A DNA stretch of 51,224 bases from Fibrobacter sp. UBA4375 (GCA_002391195.1 DGRZ01000042.1:1-51224); one strand, 5' to 3'; counted from the first letter of the stretch, positions 1 to 8,052 are shown. Program-made: numbers and translations. The notes: generated from the sequence alone by a model not told the origin.

Positions 1-163
1 GAGGTGTTCCCTTCACCTCAAACGGAATTCCGTTTTCGACAAGAGCACGCTTGAAAAAGATGCGCACAGCCGTGGGTATATCCATCCCAAGACTTTCAAA
101 CAGGTCGGAAACCTGCTTTTTCAAATCTTCTTCAATCCTTATTTGCAAAACCGACATCGGCAT
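1..163 (-). CDS. RelB/DinJ-family antitoxin, N-terminal part (cut by window edge)
   Basis: The minus strand is open from an ATG at 163 to the window edge, giving 54 residues. An AGGAGG Shine-Dalgarno (169-174) sits 5 nt before this ATG, which decides the start. The product begins MPMSVLQIRIEEDLKKQ and continues through a ribbon-helix-helix-like stretch (ESLGMDIPTAVRIFFKRAL) to NGIPFEV, the arrangement of DinJ/RelB antitoxins. Such proteins neutralise a RelE/YafQ-type mRNA endonuclease and repress their own operon. The toxin gene, if present, would lie outside the window on the left. The AT-rich stretch just upstream probably carries the promoter and operator, but no clear palindrome is visible. 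The family call is fairly sure; function depends on the unseen partner. Confidence 0.75.
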   Translation of the reverse strand, partial: MPMSVLQIRIEEDLKKQVSDLFESLGMDIPTAVRIFFKRALVENGIPFEVKGTP

Positions 164-344
164 ACAGACCTCCTGCATTATCATATCAAAATATAGTCAA
201 AATAACTGCAAAAAACAATACTTTTTCATAGAATCACTATTTTTCGTTCTTTTTTCTTCAGATTTCATATAGCCTCCGTTTTGTGGTCGCAGATCGCAAC
301 CGGTTTATTGTTAGAGGAGTTCCCTTCAATCCAAATTTCAGGAT

Positions 345-383
345 AAAAAAAACGCACCTCGCCTTTCCTTAGACGAGATGCGT
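345..383 (-). terminator. Rho-independent terminator of the FISUMP lipoprotein gene
   Basis: On the minus strand a 10-bp stem (ACGCATCTCG / CGAGGTGCGT, one mismatch) with a 12-nt loop is followed by eight T (345-352). It lies about 50 bp after the stop codon of the gene ending at 431. The rest of the gap 164-430 shows only AT-rich sequence upstream of the antitoxin gene and the palindrome at 401-419. Confidence 0.8.
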
Positions 384-400
384 CGGTATTTGCCTTTTAG

Positions 401-419
401 GGGACTCCTACGGAGTCCC
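401..419. repeat. Perfect 8-bp palindrome
   Basis: GGGACTCC, a 3-nt loop, then GGAGTCCC, just downstream of the FISUMP stop codon and upstream of the terminator. It could be a short dispersed intergenic palindrome or an mRNA 3' stabilising hairpin. It has no T-run of its own. Confidence 0.6.
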
Positions 420-430
420 TCGCCTCGCTG

Positions 431-1345
431 CTAGTCCCTGAGGCAACGAACCGATAGAGCAAAGTCCTTGTAGCGGCTGCTCAGGAACGCAGACTCGTTG
501 TAGTAGTACAAGTACACGTTGTAGGCTTTGACGTCATCGTCCTCCGTAGTACTCCAAAAGTACGCGTAGTAGCCCGAAGAGCTGAAATAGCCACCATTGC
601 TGAGGTAGCCCGCCGGAAGAGCAGAAAAGCCAAAGTCATACGTACCATTCCAGCTACTGGTAGATCTTAACATAATGCTAGCTCTGGATTGACCTCCCAC
701 CGCCGTGAAAAGGGTCTCAAATTCAGATTTTGTAGGCAAATGCCACCCCTCGGGGCAAATTCCCCGAACAGGCAAGGTCGGTGAGCACGTCGAACCATAG
801 CCACAGCCCTTTCCGTTGTTACTCCATGTGCCAACGCTATCCATGGCAGCAGCCCAGGTGTAAAGGCGACCATACTTGGTGCAGTTGGCAGGATCGTTGT
901 CGTAGCACCAACTGGTGGAATCGGATGTGTAACCAATGTAATTACAGGGAACGTCGGTGTAAGCATAGTTTAGGTTCTCCGCCATCCAGGTCTGGGTGCC
1001 AATGGTGACGGTCTTGTAAATTTGTCCATCGCGGCTGTCGGTCATGGTGCCGTAGGTGATTACATTGCCCGCAGAGTTACTGCTGGATGCAACCGAAGAC
1101 GACGAGAAGTTTTTGTCACCCTGGAGGCTCGAAGAGCTGATAGGGTCCACGGAACTGCTCGACGAAGTCACTTCGTCAGGCTCAGTGACCTTGCCACTGC
1201 TCGAAGAAGACGATTCAACACCCGGTTCGTCATTCGGCCCAGCAGATGCCGACGAACTGTCATCGCACCCGACAACAGCAAACGCCACAATAAGCATAGA
1301 TCCTACAGCCACGCTCCTGGATGACAGATCAAGAAACTTCTTCAT
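431..1345 (-). CDS. FISUMP-domain surface lipoprotein
   Basis: This 304-residue protein starts at the ATG at 1345, because GGAGG (1351-1355) precedes it; an in-frame TTG 12 nt upstream is part of that site and is rejected. Residues 1-26 form a signal peptide ending in a lipobox with Cys27 (AVVGC). A long Ser-rich linker with runs such as ESSSSSSG follows (about 30-95). The C-terminal half is the Fibrobacter major paralogous domain: TVTIGTQTWMAENLNY, then the Cys-containing WCYDNDPANCTKYGRLYTW, GICPEGWHLPT, and the closing ALSVRCLRD. The protein should be anchored in the outer membrane with the domain exposed. The function of the FISUMP domain is not established; a surface or adhesion role is only inference. 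Confidence 0.88.
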   Translation of the reverse strand: MKKFLDLSSRSVAVGSMLIVAFAVVGCDDSSSASAGPNDEPGVESSSSSSGKVTEPDEVTSSSSSVDPISSSSLQGDKNFSSSSVASSSNSAGNVITYGTMTDSRDGQIYKTVTIGTQTWMAENLNYAYTDVPCNYIGYTSDSTSWCYDNDPANCTKYGRLYTWAAAMDSVGTWSNNGKGCGYGSTCSPTLPVRGICPEGWHLPTKSEFETLFTAVGGQSRASIMLRSTSSWNGTYDFGFSALPAGYLSNGGYFSSSGYYAYFWSTTEDDDVKAYNVYLYYYNESAFLSSRYKDFALSVRCLRD

Positions 1346-1414
1346 AAACGCCTCCAAGCGTTGTTTATCTAAAGAAAATGTAATTTATTTTCACACCAAA
1401 ACGACAAATTCAAC

Positions 1415-2650
1415 CTACGGCAATTCCCCGTCATTCATCATCTCGGGCATGTTCTTGTGGACAATCCCGTTCCGGTGCTGGATAACGTCATTTCGAGTCA
1501 GCACGTACTTCGCGTAATTGTCCCGAATTTTCTCCAGCGGGGCGTACTCTCGATCCTCGGTTTTGCGGCTATCCATCATCGTCATACAGACTTGCACATA
1601 ACTGTATTCCGAGAAATCCTTTTGCAGAATAAAGTCGCACTCCAATTTCCCAATGCGTCCGATACTTACACTATAGCCATTCGACTTGGCGTAGGCGTAA
1701 AAAACATTCTCCATAACGGGGCCGTAGTTTATGCGGTGGTCGGTATTGGTCGCGTAGTAAAATCCCACATCGGCCAGGTAGTATTTCTTTTCGCCCGCGA
1801 TAGATCTTCGCGATTTCATGTCGAAGCGGTTGCACTCGTAGAGGATTTTCGAATCGACCAAAATCTGGATGTACCTGTTCAAGGTTTCCCGCTTGATGTC
1901 GGAGCCGTTCTTACGCAAGTCTTCGAGCATATTGGTAAGGCTCGTTGTCGCACCGAAGTTGTTTATCATGTAGTTTCGAATCTTGTTGAACACCGACACA
2001 TTGCGGATTTTCACACGACGCTTAATATCCTTCTCAAAAATTTCAGTAATCACGCTTTCAATATACGCCTTCTTGTCTTGCGCAGAATCGTATTGCACCG
2101 CCTTCGGAAAGCCTCCCTCTACAAGAAACTTATCGAACTCTTCCACCAGATTTTGGCTGACTGCTTTGCCGAAAAAACGCTTCATTCCCAAGTATTCCTG
2201 GAAATTGAGCGGGAACATTTCGAACTCGATGTACCGGCCAGTCAGTTTGGTGACCAGTTCGCCGCTTAAGAGGTAGGAATTTGAACCCGTAATGAATATG
2301 GAAAAATCGCCTTCCGCCCTGAATGCGTTGATGGCCTCCTCGAAATTCTTGACATTCTGAATCTCATCGATGAACAGGAACTTGGTCCCTTGCGCAGAGG
2401 CGTGTTCCTCGATGCATTTTTCCAGTTGTTCGGCAGTCTTGATATTCTTAAACCCACGCTTGTCCAAGTCGAGATAGACGATGCTTTCGGGTGCGACACC
2501 CGAATCGGAGAGTTCCTGTGCGATAGTCTCCATCAGGCTAGACTTTCCGCAGCGGCGGACCCCCGTAATGACCTTGATTATCTCGCAATCGCGGTAGAAA
2601 CCGCGGATTTTCTTGAGATAGCATTCCCTGGCATAATTCTTGGTACTCAT
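1415..2650 (-). CDS. AAA_14 / DUF4143 ATPase (411 aa)
   Basis: Member of the large family of bacterial ATPases with an N-terminal AAA_14 domain and a C-terminal DUF4143 nuclease-like region. Visible motifs are Walker A GVRRCGKSS (Lys36), Walker B FLFIDEIQ (Asp95, Glu96) and the sensor-like ITGSNSYLLSGEL. The C-terminal part contains LYECNRFD and YYLADVGFYYA, then CDFILQK, which resembles the PD-(D/E)XK-like half of DUF4143 proteins. Cellular function is unknown for the family; defence, toxin-like and DNA-repair roles have been guessed. It is not closely similar to the next gene but has the same architecture. A strong promoter ends 6 nt before the ATG, with no Shine-Dalgarno, so the mRNA may be leaderless. 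Confidence 0.85.
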   Translation of the reverse strand: MSTKNYARECYLKKIRGFYRDCEIIKVITGVRRCGKSSLMETIAQELSDSGVAPESIVYLDLDKRGFKNIKTAEQLEKCIEEHASAQGTKFLFIDEIQNVKNFEEAINAFRAEGDFSIFITGSNSYLLSGELVTKLTGRYIEFEMFPLNFQEYLGMKRFFGKAVSQNLVEEFDKFLVEGGFPKAVQYDSAQDKKAYIESVITEIFEKDIKRRVKIRNVSVFNKIRNYMINNFGATTSLTNMLEDLRKNGSDIKRETLNRYIQILVDSKILYECNRFDMKSRRSIAGEKKYYLADVGFYYATNTDHRINYGPVMENVFYAYAKSNGYSVSIGRIGKLECDFILQKDFSEYSYVQVCMTMMDSRKTEDREYAPLEKIRDNYAKYVLTRNDVIQHRNGIVHKNMPEMMNDGELP

Positions 2651-2656
2651 ACCCTA

Positions 2657-2685
2657 AATATACCCTATTACCAGAGAAAAATCAA
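2657..2685 (-). promoter_or_regulatory. Sigma-70-like promoter of the AAA_14 gene
   Basis: Minus strand: TTGATT (2680-2685), 17-bp spacer, TATATT (2657-2662), then only 6 nt to the ATG at 2650. With normal spacing, transcription would start at or next to the A of the start codon. No purine-rich ribosome site fits between. Confidence 0.6.
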
Positions 2686-2780
2686 GGTTAAGGGGGTATA
2701 TTTTGTAAAAATAATAAATTTTACACCTTTAAATGGTTTTATTAATATAGCGGTGTGGAACCAGTGTTCGCCGCCGGCCA

Positions 2781-4100
2781 TCATGGCCAACGGAACATCT
2801 TTCCGCACAGGTAAAGCGGTAAATGCAATGTTTCCGTTTGTCCGTCATTCGTCACGGCGATATTCTTTTGCGAAAGTACGAATCCTTTCTTAGGCGAAAA
2901 CCTCTTGCAAAAGACGCCATAGCTTTTCGCTTTCGTGTGCTCTTCCGCCTTGACTTCGATCGGCATCAACTCGTTTTTAATCTCAATCAGAAAATCGAGT
3001 TCAGCCTTGTTCTCGGACCGCCAGAAATAAGGGTGCAGCCCCTGCTTCACAAGTTCATTCATTACATAGTTTTCCGTAAACGCACCCTTGAAAGTTGCGT
3101 ACAGCGGTGTTTCTTCAAGAATCGTGCTGGCGTCAATTCCAGACTTCACGCGCAGCAACCCGACATCGCTCATATAGACCTTGAAAACCGTGCCGTTGGC
3201 ATTGTTCGATAGCGGCAGTTCCGCATTCGTCACACATTCCAGTTTGTGCAAAAGTCCCGCATTAAAAAGCCATTGCAGCGCATCTTCCAAATCAGCAGCA
3301 CGCTTGCCCGCCTTCACATGCGAGAACATGAACTTGTTGTTGTCCTTTGCCAGTTGCTTGGGGACGGAATCCCAAATAAGCCCTAGTTTCGGAATATCCG
3401 ATGGAGGAGCATGCTTTGAAAAATCGTCCCCATAATCCAAGAGAATGTTTTTCAGGATTCGGTCCACTTTTTCAAAATCATTTTCCTGTACAAACGACGC
3501 TACCGCAGCGGGCATACCGCCGACAACATAATAAAGTTTCAGATAATTCTGTAGCGGAATGGTGTACATTTCCGGTAGCGCACGACGCAGGTCATAGTTC
3601 GAAAGACCTTCGAGCAGGGACCGGCCGTCATCAATCGCCATCAAGAATTCCTCAAAACTCATTGGGAACATCTGCAGACGTTCCACCTTCCCCACGGGGA
3701 AAGAAATTTCCGACTTGCGGATAACCACTCCCAGGAGAGATCCAGCGGCAATCACATGAAGTCCGGAACGGTCTTCGCAGAAATACTTGAGGCTCGTTAT
3801 GGCCTTCGGGCACGCCTGGATTTCGTCGAAAAAGACAAGCGTCTTCCCATCCGTAATTTTCTGCCTGGAATAACGTTCCAGTTCCACCACAATGCGAGCG
3901 ACATCGAAATCGTACTCGAAGATGGACTGCAGGGCAGTATTTCCCTCGAAATTGAAATACGCCAGGTTTTCAAAAAAACGGTTCCCAAAATCCTTGATTG
4001 CGTAGGTTTTTCCGCACTGACGCACCCCGGTCACCACCAACGGCATACGCCCTGGCTCAGACATCCATTCTATGAAATTTTTCAGTATTTCGCGTTCCAT
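2781..4100 (-). CDS. AAA_14 / DUF4143 ATPase, second copy (439 aa)
   Basis: Same architecture as its downstream neighbour but divergent in sequence. Walker A is GVRQCGKTY (Lys31) and Walker B is LVFFDEIQACP (Asp92, Glu93), followed by IAAGSLLGV and a FPMSFEEFL segment typical of the family. The C-terminal DUF4143 part carries VYMSDVGLLR and the nuclease-like motif AELDFLIEIKNELMPIEVKAE, in which the acidic residue plus E-V-K pattern is well preserved. The family is common in gut bacteria, often in several copies per genome, and has no settled function. The gene has its own promoter (4108-4136) and is separated from the next ATPase by about 130 AT-rich bases, so the two are probably transcribed separately. 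Confidence 0.85.
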   Translation of the reverse strand: MEREILKNFIEWMSEPGRMPLVVTGVRQCGKTYAIKDFGNRFFENLAYFNFEGNTALQSIFEYDFDVARIVVELERYSRQKITDGKTLVFFDEIQACPKAITSLKYFCEDRSGLHVIAAGSLLGVVIRKSEISFPVGKVERLQMFPMSFEEFLMAIDDGRSLLEGLSNYDLRRALPEMYTIPLQNYLKLYYVVGGMPAAVASFVQENDFEKVDRILKNILLDYGDDFSKHAPPSDIPKLGLIWDSVPKQLAKDNNKFMFSHVKAGKRAADLEDALQWLFNAGLLHKLECVTNAELPLSNNANGTVFKVYMSDVGLLRVKSGIDASTILEETPLYATFKGAFTENYVMNELVKQGLHPYFWRSENKAELDFLIEIKNELMPIEVKAEEHTKAKSYGVFCKRFSPKKGFVLSQKNIAVTNDGQTETLHLPLYLCGKMFRWP

Positions 4101-4107
4101 GCTCCAA

Positions 4108-4136
4108 AATCTACATTATTCATATCAATTTTGCAA
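4108..4136 (-). promoter_or_regulatory. Sigma-70-like promoter of the second AAA_14 gene
   Basis: Minus strand: TTGCAA (4131-4136), 17-bp spacer, TAGATT (4108-4113), then 7 nt (TTGGAGC) to the ATG at 4100. A GGAG is present, but so close to the -10 box that it would be at the very mRNA 5' end. Confidence 0.5.
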
Positions 4137-4190
4137 CAGTTTCTGCATTTTTCATACGAATAAAGCAAATTCTTCCGTATTTTCCGCATT

Positions 4191-4901
4191 TTAGCCTTCG
4201 AATTTCCAGCCGCAGTCGTTGTGGTAGACCATTTGGCGGGTCATGCCGCCGTCGATGCAGATGTTTTCACCGGTAATAAAGCCGGCCTTGTCGCTCGCGA
4301 GATAAAGCACCATGTTCGCGATGTCGAGCGGGTTGCCGACGCGGCCTGCGGGCTGCTGCGTGGCATCGGGGCCTTCGTAGGTTTTGAAATCCGTATCAAT
4401 CCAGCCCGGCGAAATGGAATTCACGCGAACGCGGCCCGCAAAACTCACGGCCAGCGCATGCGTGAGGGCAGAAATCCCGCCCTTCGCCGCCGTATAGCTT
4501 TCCGTTTGCGGTTGGCTCATGCGGTCACGAGACGATGAGATGTTTATAATGCTTGCTCCCTTCACAAAATGCGGAGTAAAAAGTTTCGCGAGGTAGAACG
4601 GGGCCGTCACACCCACAGCCAGCGCGTAGCTGAACTCCTCGTAACTGCACTCGTCAATGCCCTTCATCAGCGGAAGCGCGTTATTCACCAGCACATCCAC
4701 GTGCCCGTACTTTTCGATAACGAACGGCGCAAACTTTTCGAGGACATCCCTCTTTGAAAGGTCCCCGACAAAGCAAGGATTCTCGCGGATGTCGATATAC
4801 GCGACCTTCGCCCCCTCTTTCTCGAATTCACTCACGACGGTAGCGCCAATCCCGTGCGCCCCGCCCGTCACCACGACCACTTTATTTTCAAACGATTTCA
4901 T
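4191..4901 (-). CDS. Short-chain dehydrogenase/reductase (SDR)
   Basis: A 236-residue classical SDR. It shows the cofactor motif TGGAHGIG (12-19), NNA (73-75), and the catalytic Ser (ISSS, 121-124), Tyr136 and Lys140 (SYTAAK). It also has the family's NSISPGWIDT and the C-terminal GENICIDGGM. The Asp-Ile-Arg (YIDIRE) after the second strand suggests NAD preference, which is inference. The substrate cannot be read from the sequence. It is transcribed divergently from the GNAT gene with 81 bp between starts. A TATATT hexamer (4909-4914) lies 7 nt before the ATG with no Shine-Dalgarno, another leaderless candidate. It could also be annotated as a 3-oxoacyl-ACP reductase-like protein, but there is no fatty-acid context. 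Confidence 0.85.
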   Translation of the reverse strand: MKSFENKVVVVTGGAHGIGATVVSEFEKEGAKVAYIDIRENPCFVGDLSKRDVLEKFAPFVIEKYGHVDVLVNNALPLMKGIDECSYEEFSYALAVGVTAPFYLAKLFTPHFVKGASIINISSSRDRMSQPQTESYTAAKGGISALTHALAVSFAGRVRVNSISPGWIDTDFKTYEGPDATQQPAGRVGNPLDIANMVLYLASDKAGFITGENICIDGGMTRQMVYHNDCGWKFEG

Positions 4902-4945
4902 GAGAGAAAATATACACTAAAATACAGCGAAGCGCGTTCAACAAC

Positions 4946-4974
4946 TTGACACGCAAGCCGCATTATCCTATTCT
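4946..4974 (+). promoter_or_regulatory. Strong sigma-70-like promoter of the GNAT gene
   Basis: Consensus TTGACA (4946-4951), 17-bp spacer, TATTCT (4969-4974), then 8 nt to the ATG at 4983. Expected initiation is within 1-2 nt of the start codon, with no ribosome site between. Confidence 0.65.
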
Positions 4975-4982
4975 TTCTGCCG

Positions 4983-5561
4983 ATGCTCCAGTATTTCGAA
5001 GTCACAAAGAAATCTCCGTGGTTGCCGCAGGTCAAAGCGCTGTACGAATCGGCGTTCCCGGCGAACGAACGCATCCCGATAAAGCATTTGCTTGACGATA
5101 AAATCAAGCGGGAATTTTGGGCGTTTTTCGACAAGGAGGAAGGCGAGAATCACGCTGAAGTCGGGAAAGAAATTGCCGCGGCTCCCATGTTCTGCGGGTT
5201 CTCGAACTCCATCACGCACGGGAGCATCACGAACATCGTCTATTTCGCGGTTGTGCCAGAACTGCGCAGTCGCGGATACGGTTCGCAAATCCTGCAGGCC
5301 ATCCGCAGGCAACACCCAAACACGCGCATCGTCGTCGATATTGAAGTCGAAGAAGATTCCAAGGACGCCGAAGAACTCGAACGAAGGAACCGCCGCCGCG
5401 AATTTTACCTGCGCAACGGCTTTGACTCCTCCCCCGTCAATTACGTCTGGCAAGGCGAACACTACCGCCTACTTTCCGCCGGCGGCATCGTCACCGAAAA
5501 AGAATTCCGCGACTTCTGGAAAGAAATCCTGAAGAACGTCCCCGGAGTAAAGTACCCGTAA
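4983..5561 (+). CDS. GNAT-family N-acetyltransferase
   Basis: A 192-residue protein with the GNAT acetyl-CoA motif A: IVYFAVVPELRSRGYGSQIL, where R-S-R-G-Y-G is the pyrophosphate-binding loop, followed by a strand and an alpha4-like ARRREFYLRNGF-type region (RRREFYLRNGFD). The fold should transfer an acetyl group from acetyl-CoA to an amine; the acceptor is unknown. A stretch rich in E and K (residues about 45-60) precedes the core. The gene stands alone between the divergent SDR and the sugar acetyltransferase. The start follows a near-consensus promoter by only 8 nt and lacks a Shine-Dalgarno. Confidence 0.8.
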   Translation: MLQYFEVTKKSPWLPQVKALYESAFPANERIPIKHLLDDKIKREFWAFFDKEEGENHAEVGKEIAAAPMFCGFSNSITHGSITNIVYFAVVPELRSRGYGSQILQAIRRQHPNTRIVVDIEVEEDSKDAEELERRNRRREFYLRNGFDSSPVNYVWQGEHYRLLSAGGIVTEKEFRDFWKEILKNVPGVKYP

Positions 5562-5632
5562 GTCATGAATTTTACAAAGTGGCGATGGTAACGCGGCGTT
5601 TCTTACCCCTCAAACTTTTTTATTTTCTTGCC

Positions 5633-6226
5633 ATGACAGAAAAAGAAAAAATGCTTGCCGGCAAACTTTACGATCCAAGCGACAGGGAGCTTGCATCAAG
5701 AAGATCCGCATGCCACGCCCTGTGCCAACAATACAACGGCCTTCTGGAAACCGACAAGGCCCGGGAGGAAATCCTAGCCCAGATTCTGGAGACAACACCC
5801 GCAAGGGGCGTTTACCTGCAAGGGCCCGTCTTTTTTGATTACGGGAGCAATACCCGCATCGGTGAAAAGAGCTACGCGAATTTCAACTTCACCGTATTGG
5901 ATTGCGCTCCGGTAAACATCGGGAGCAACGTATTCATAGGCCCGAACGTTTCGATTCTCACGCCCATACACCCGCTGCGTTGGCAAGAACGCAACATGTT
6001 CGAAAAGCCCGACGGCAGCCTCACCGACCTAGAATATGCAAAGCCGGTTACTATCGAGGACAACTGCTGGATTGCTGGGAACGTGACCATTTGCGGAGGC
6101 GTGACCATCGGTACAGGCAGCGTCATCGGGGCGGGGAGCGTGGTCACACGGGCCATCCCGCAGGGTGTCGTTGCCGTAGGCAACCCCTGCCGCGTACTCA
6201 AGAAGGTAGAACAAGAAAAGTACTGA
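5633..6226 (+). CDS. Maltose/galactoside O-acetyltransferase-like (hexapeptide repeat)
   Basis: A 197-residue left-handed beta-helix acetyltransferase of the Maa/LacA/NodL group. The N-terminal maltose acetyltransferase helix pair (EKMLAGKLYDPSDRELASRR) is followed by hexapeptide repeats (YGSNTRIGEKSYANFNFTVLD), the catalytic-region histidine ILTPIHPL, and the family closing segment VTICGGVTIGTGSVIGAGSV. It acetylates a sugar using acetyl-CoA; the exact sugar is not predictable. The frame is open 54 nt further upstream, but the ATG at 5633 matches family N-termini and sits 6 nt after TATTTT (5621-5626). It is 4 nt upstream of the next gene, so the two are likely co-transcribed. Confidence 0.87.
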   Translation: MTEKEKMLAGKLYDPSDRELASRRSACHALCQQYNGLLETDKAREEILAQILETTPARGVYLQGPVFFDYGSNTRIGEKSYANFNFTVLDCAPVNIGSNVFIGPNVSILTPIHPLRWQERNMFEKPDGSLTDLEYAKPVTIEDNCWIAGNVTICGGVTIGTGSVIGAGSVVTRAIPQGVVAVGNPCRVLKKVEQEKY

Positions 6227-6230
6227 GACT

Positions 6231-7169
6231 ATGATCCTTCGCAAGCCCGATTTTTATGATAAATTCAAATGCACGGCCTCCCACTGCAGCGACACCTGCT
6301 GCGTAGGCTGGGAAATCGACATCGACAAAACTTCGCAGGATTCCTACAGCAAGGTAAAAGGGCCCTTTGGCGACAAGCTCCGGACCAACATCGAGGACGG
6401 GCATTTTAGACTGCTCCCCCACAACCGCTGCCCATTTCTAGACCAGAACAATCTCTGCGAAATTTACAAGAACCTGGGCGAGAACTCCCTCTGCGACATA
6501 TGCCGGGAACATCCGCGATTCGTAGAAGTCTACGGTGACATCATGGAACGGGGCCTCGGGCTCTGCTGCGAAGAGGTTACCCGGCTCTTGCTTGAAGGAG
6601 ATGGCCAACTCGCCTTCACGAGCGAAGAATGCGATGAGCCCGAAGACGAACTGAGCGAAGACGACATCGAAATCCAGAACGAAGTGCTTTACGAGCGGGA
6701 GCAAATGTTCAAAGCCCTCGCCGATGGCACAGCCTCTTTCAAGGAGAAGCTCTACACCGCTTTCGGATACAACAATGAAAAACCCTTCGCCCCTCTCGGT
6801 AGTGTTTGCGAGCTGTACGAGCTTCTTGCCAAGACCGTGAGTTTCGGCCCCACTTGGGACAGAGCCCTTGCCCGCATCAAAACCCGCATTGAATCCGCAG
6901 GTTCCGCCCCTATCGAGGACCAGGGCTACTTCACCGAAACAGAGAGTTCCCGCCTGCTCGCCTACCTGGTATATAGGCATTTCGCCAAGTGCCTATTTGA
7001 AGGCCGTGCCGATGGCAAGCGCAATTTCGCGGTGTTCTTCTGGAATGTGGCACGGTTCTTCACCCGTGAACTGGGCGGAAAAATCAATGCCATCAAGATT
7101 CTTTCCCGGCAGCTGGAATACTGCGAAGAAAATATGGAATTGATTGAAAAAATGCTGGACGACGTCTAA
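6231..7169 (+). CDS. FliB-like cysteine-rich protein (flagellin lysine-N-methylase family)
   Basis: A 312-residue protein matching the FliB / YkgJ-related family. N-terminal Cys pattern: FKCTASHCSDTCCVGW; then NRCPFLDQNNLCEIY, SLCDICREHPRF and GLCCEEV. These clustered cysteines are known in the family to hold a metal centre. FliB methylates lysines of flagellin in Salmonella, but many homologues occur without a flagellin neighbour. No flagellar gene is visible here, so the real substrate is open. The C-terminal two-thirds is helical and acidic (DEPEDELSEDDIEIQ). It follows the acetyltransferase by 4 nt and is probably in the same transcript. Confidence 0.75.
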   Translation: MILRKPDFYDKFKCTASHCSDTCCVGWEIDIDKTSQDSYSKVKGPFGDKLRTNIEDGHFRLLPHNRCPFLDQNNLCEIYKNLGENSLCDICREHPRFVEVYGDIMERGLGLCCEEVTRLLLEGDGQLAFTSEECDEPEDELSEDDIEIQNEVLYEREQMFKALADGTASFKEKLYTAFGYNNEKPFAPLGSVCELYELLAKTVSFGPTWDRALARIKTRIESAGSAPIEDQGYFTETESSRLLAYLVYRHFAKCLFEGRADGKRNFAVFFWNVARFFTRELGGKINAIKILSRQLEYCEENMELIEKMLDDV

Positions 7170-7213
7170 AGTTTTACCGACTAGATTTTATATTTGAAAG
7201 AAAGGAGACTGTT

Positions 7214-7987
7214 ATGAAAACAAAAACTCTTTTAGCGATAGCAACATCCCTCGCTCTCTTGGGATGCGCCCAGATTGACGAGACGGAACGCGGCGTAGTG
7301 CTTCAGTTCGGAAAGTACAGCGAGACCTTTGAACCGGGCCTCAACTTCTATAATGTCGTCACCAAAGAGGTCATCCGCATTCCCGTCAGTACCCAGCTGG
7401 AAACCGTCAAAATAGAATCCGGCTCCAAGGATTTGCAGACCGTCTATGTGGGCACAAACGTGAACTACCATGTGGACCCGCAGAACGTAGATAAGATATA
7501 TTCCAAGTACGGCACGCGGTATGTGGCCACCGTCCTCCAACCCAAAATCAAGGAAACCATCACGGGCATCACCCCGCAGTACGTTCCCGAAGAAATGCTC
7601 CAGAAGCGTGAAGAAATCCGCAGCCGTATGGAATCGGCTCTCAAGTCAAAGCTGGACTCCGCCGGAGCCCACATCATCATTGATGGTTTCACCATTACAG
7701 AATTCCAGTTCAGCCGCGCCTTCAACGAGGCCATTGAGGCCAAGCAGGTGCAAGAGCAAGAGGCTCTCAAGGAAAAGAACATCAAAATCAAGATGGACTA
7801 CCAAAACGAGCAACGGGTGGCCAAGGCCAAGGCGGACTCAGCCGTCATCGCCCTCCAGATGGAAGCCCTCAAGAAACAGAACGGCAAGGAATACCTGATG
7901 CTCAAGTGGATTGAAAAGTGGGACGGCAAGCTCCCCCAGGTCAACGGGAATGACAAGATGATTCCCATGATCAATATTCAGCCGTAA
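7214..7987 (+). CDS. SPFH/prohibitin-domain lipoprotein
   Basis: A 257-residue protein with a lipoprotein signal (SLALLGC, Cys18) in place of the usual N-terminal membrane helix. The SPFH/band 7 domain follows: ERGVVLQFGKYSETFEPGLNFY, VYVGTNVNYHVDP, and the prohibitin-like DGFTITEFQFSRAFNEAIEAKQVQEQEA. A coiled coil rich in Ala, Lys and Gln (about 170-225) and the ending PMINIQP follow. Prohibitin-like proteins form large membrane rings and modulate proteases such as FtsH. Here the lipid anchor would place the ring on the periplasmic face or outer membrane. The AAAGGAG site (7201-7207) supports the ATG at 7214. A TATATTTG element lies at 7189-7196. Confidence 0.82.
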   Translation: MKTKTLLAIATSLALLGCAQIDETERGVVLQFGKYSETFEPGLNFYNVVTKEVIRIPVSTQLETVKIESGSKDLQTVYVGTNVNYHVDPQNVDKIYSKYGTRYVATVLQPKIKETITGITPQYVPEEMLQKREEIRSRMESALKSKLDSAGAHIIIDGFTITEFQFSRAFNEAIEAKQVQEQEALKEKNIKIKMDYQNEQRVAKAKADSAVIALQMEALKKQNGKEYLMLKWIEKWDGKLPQVNGNDKMIPMINIQP

Positions 7988-8017
7988 AATTGCCACACAG
8001 CCGTAAATTTTTCTCAT

Positions 8018-8052
8018 AAAAATCGGTCAAGTTTTCACTTTGACCGATTTTT
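8018..8052 (+). terminator. Rho-independent terminator after the SPFH gene
   Basis: A perfect 13-bp stem (AAAAATCGGTCAA / TTGACCGATTTTT, 8018-8030 and 8040-8052) with a 9-nt loop and a U-rich 3' arm. It separates the SPFH gene from the GH5 gene. Confidence 0.85.

Noticed and set aside
401..419. ACTCCTACGG stretch similar to a conserved 16S rRNA site
   Set aside because: It is only the loop region of an 8-bp palindrome (GGGACTCC/GGAGTCCC); no other rRNA sequence surrounds it.
5579..5632. Upstream start for the sugar acetyltransferase
   Set aside because: The added residues are a hydrophobic run with no match to the family, and the ATG at 5633 fits the family N-terminus.
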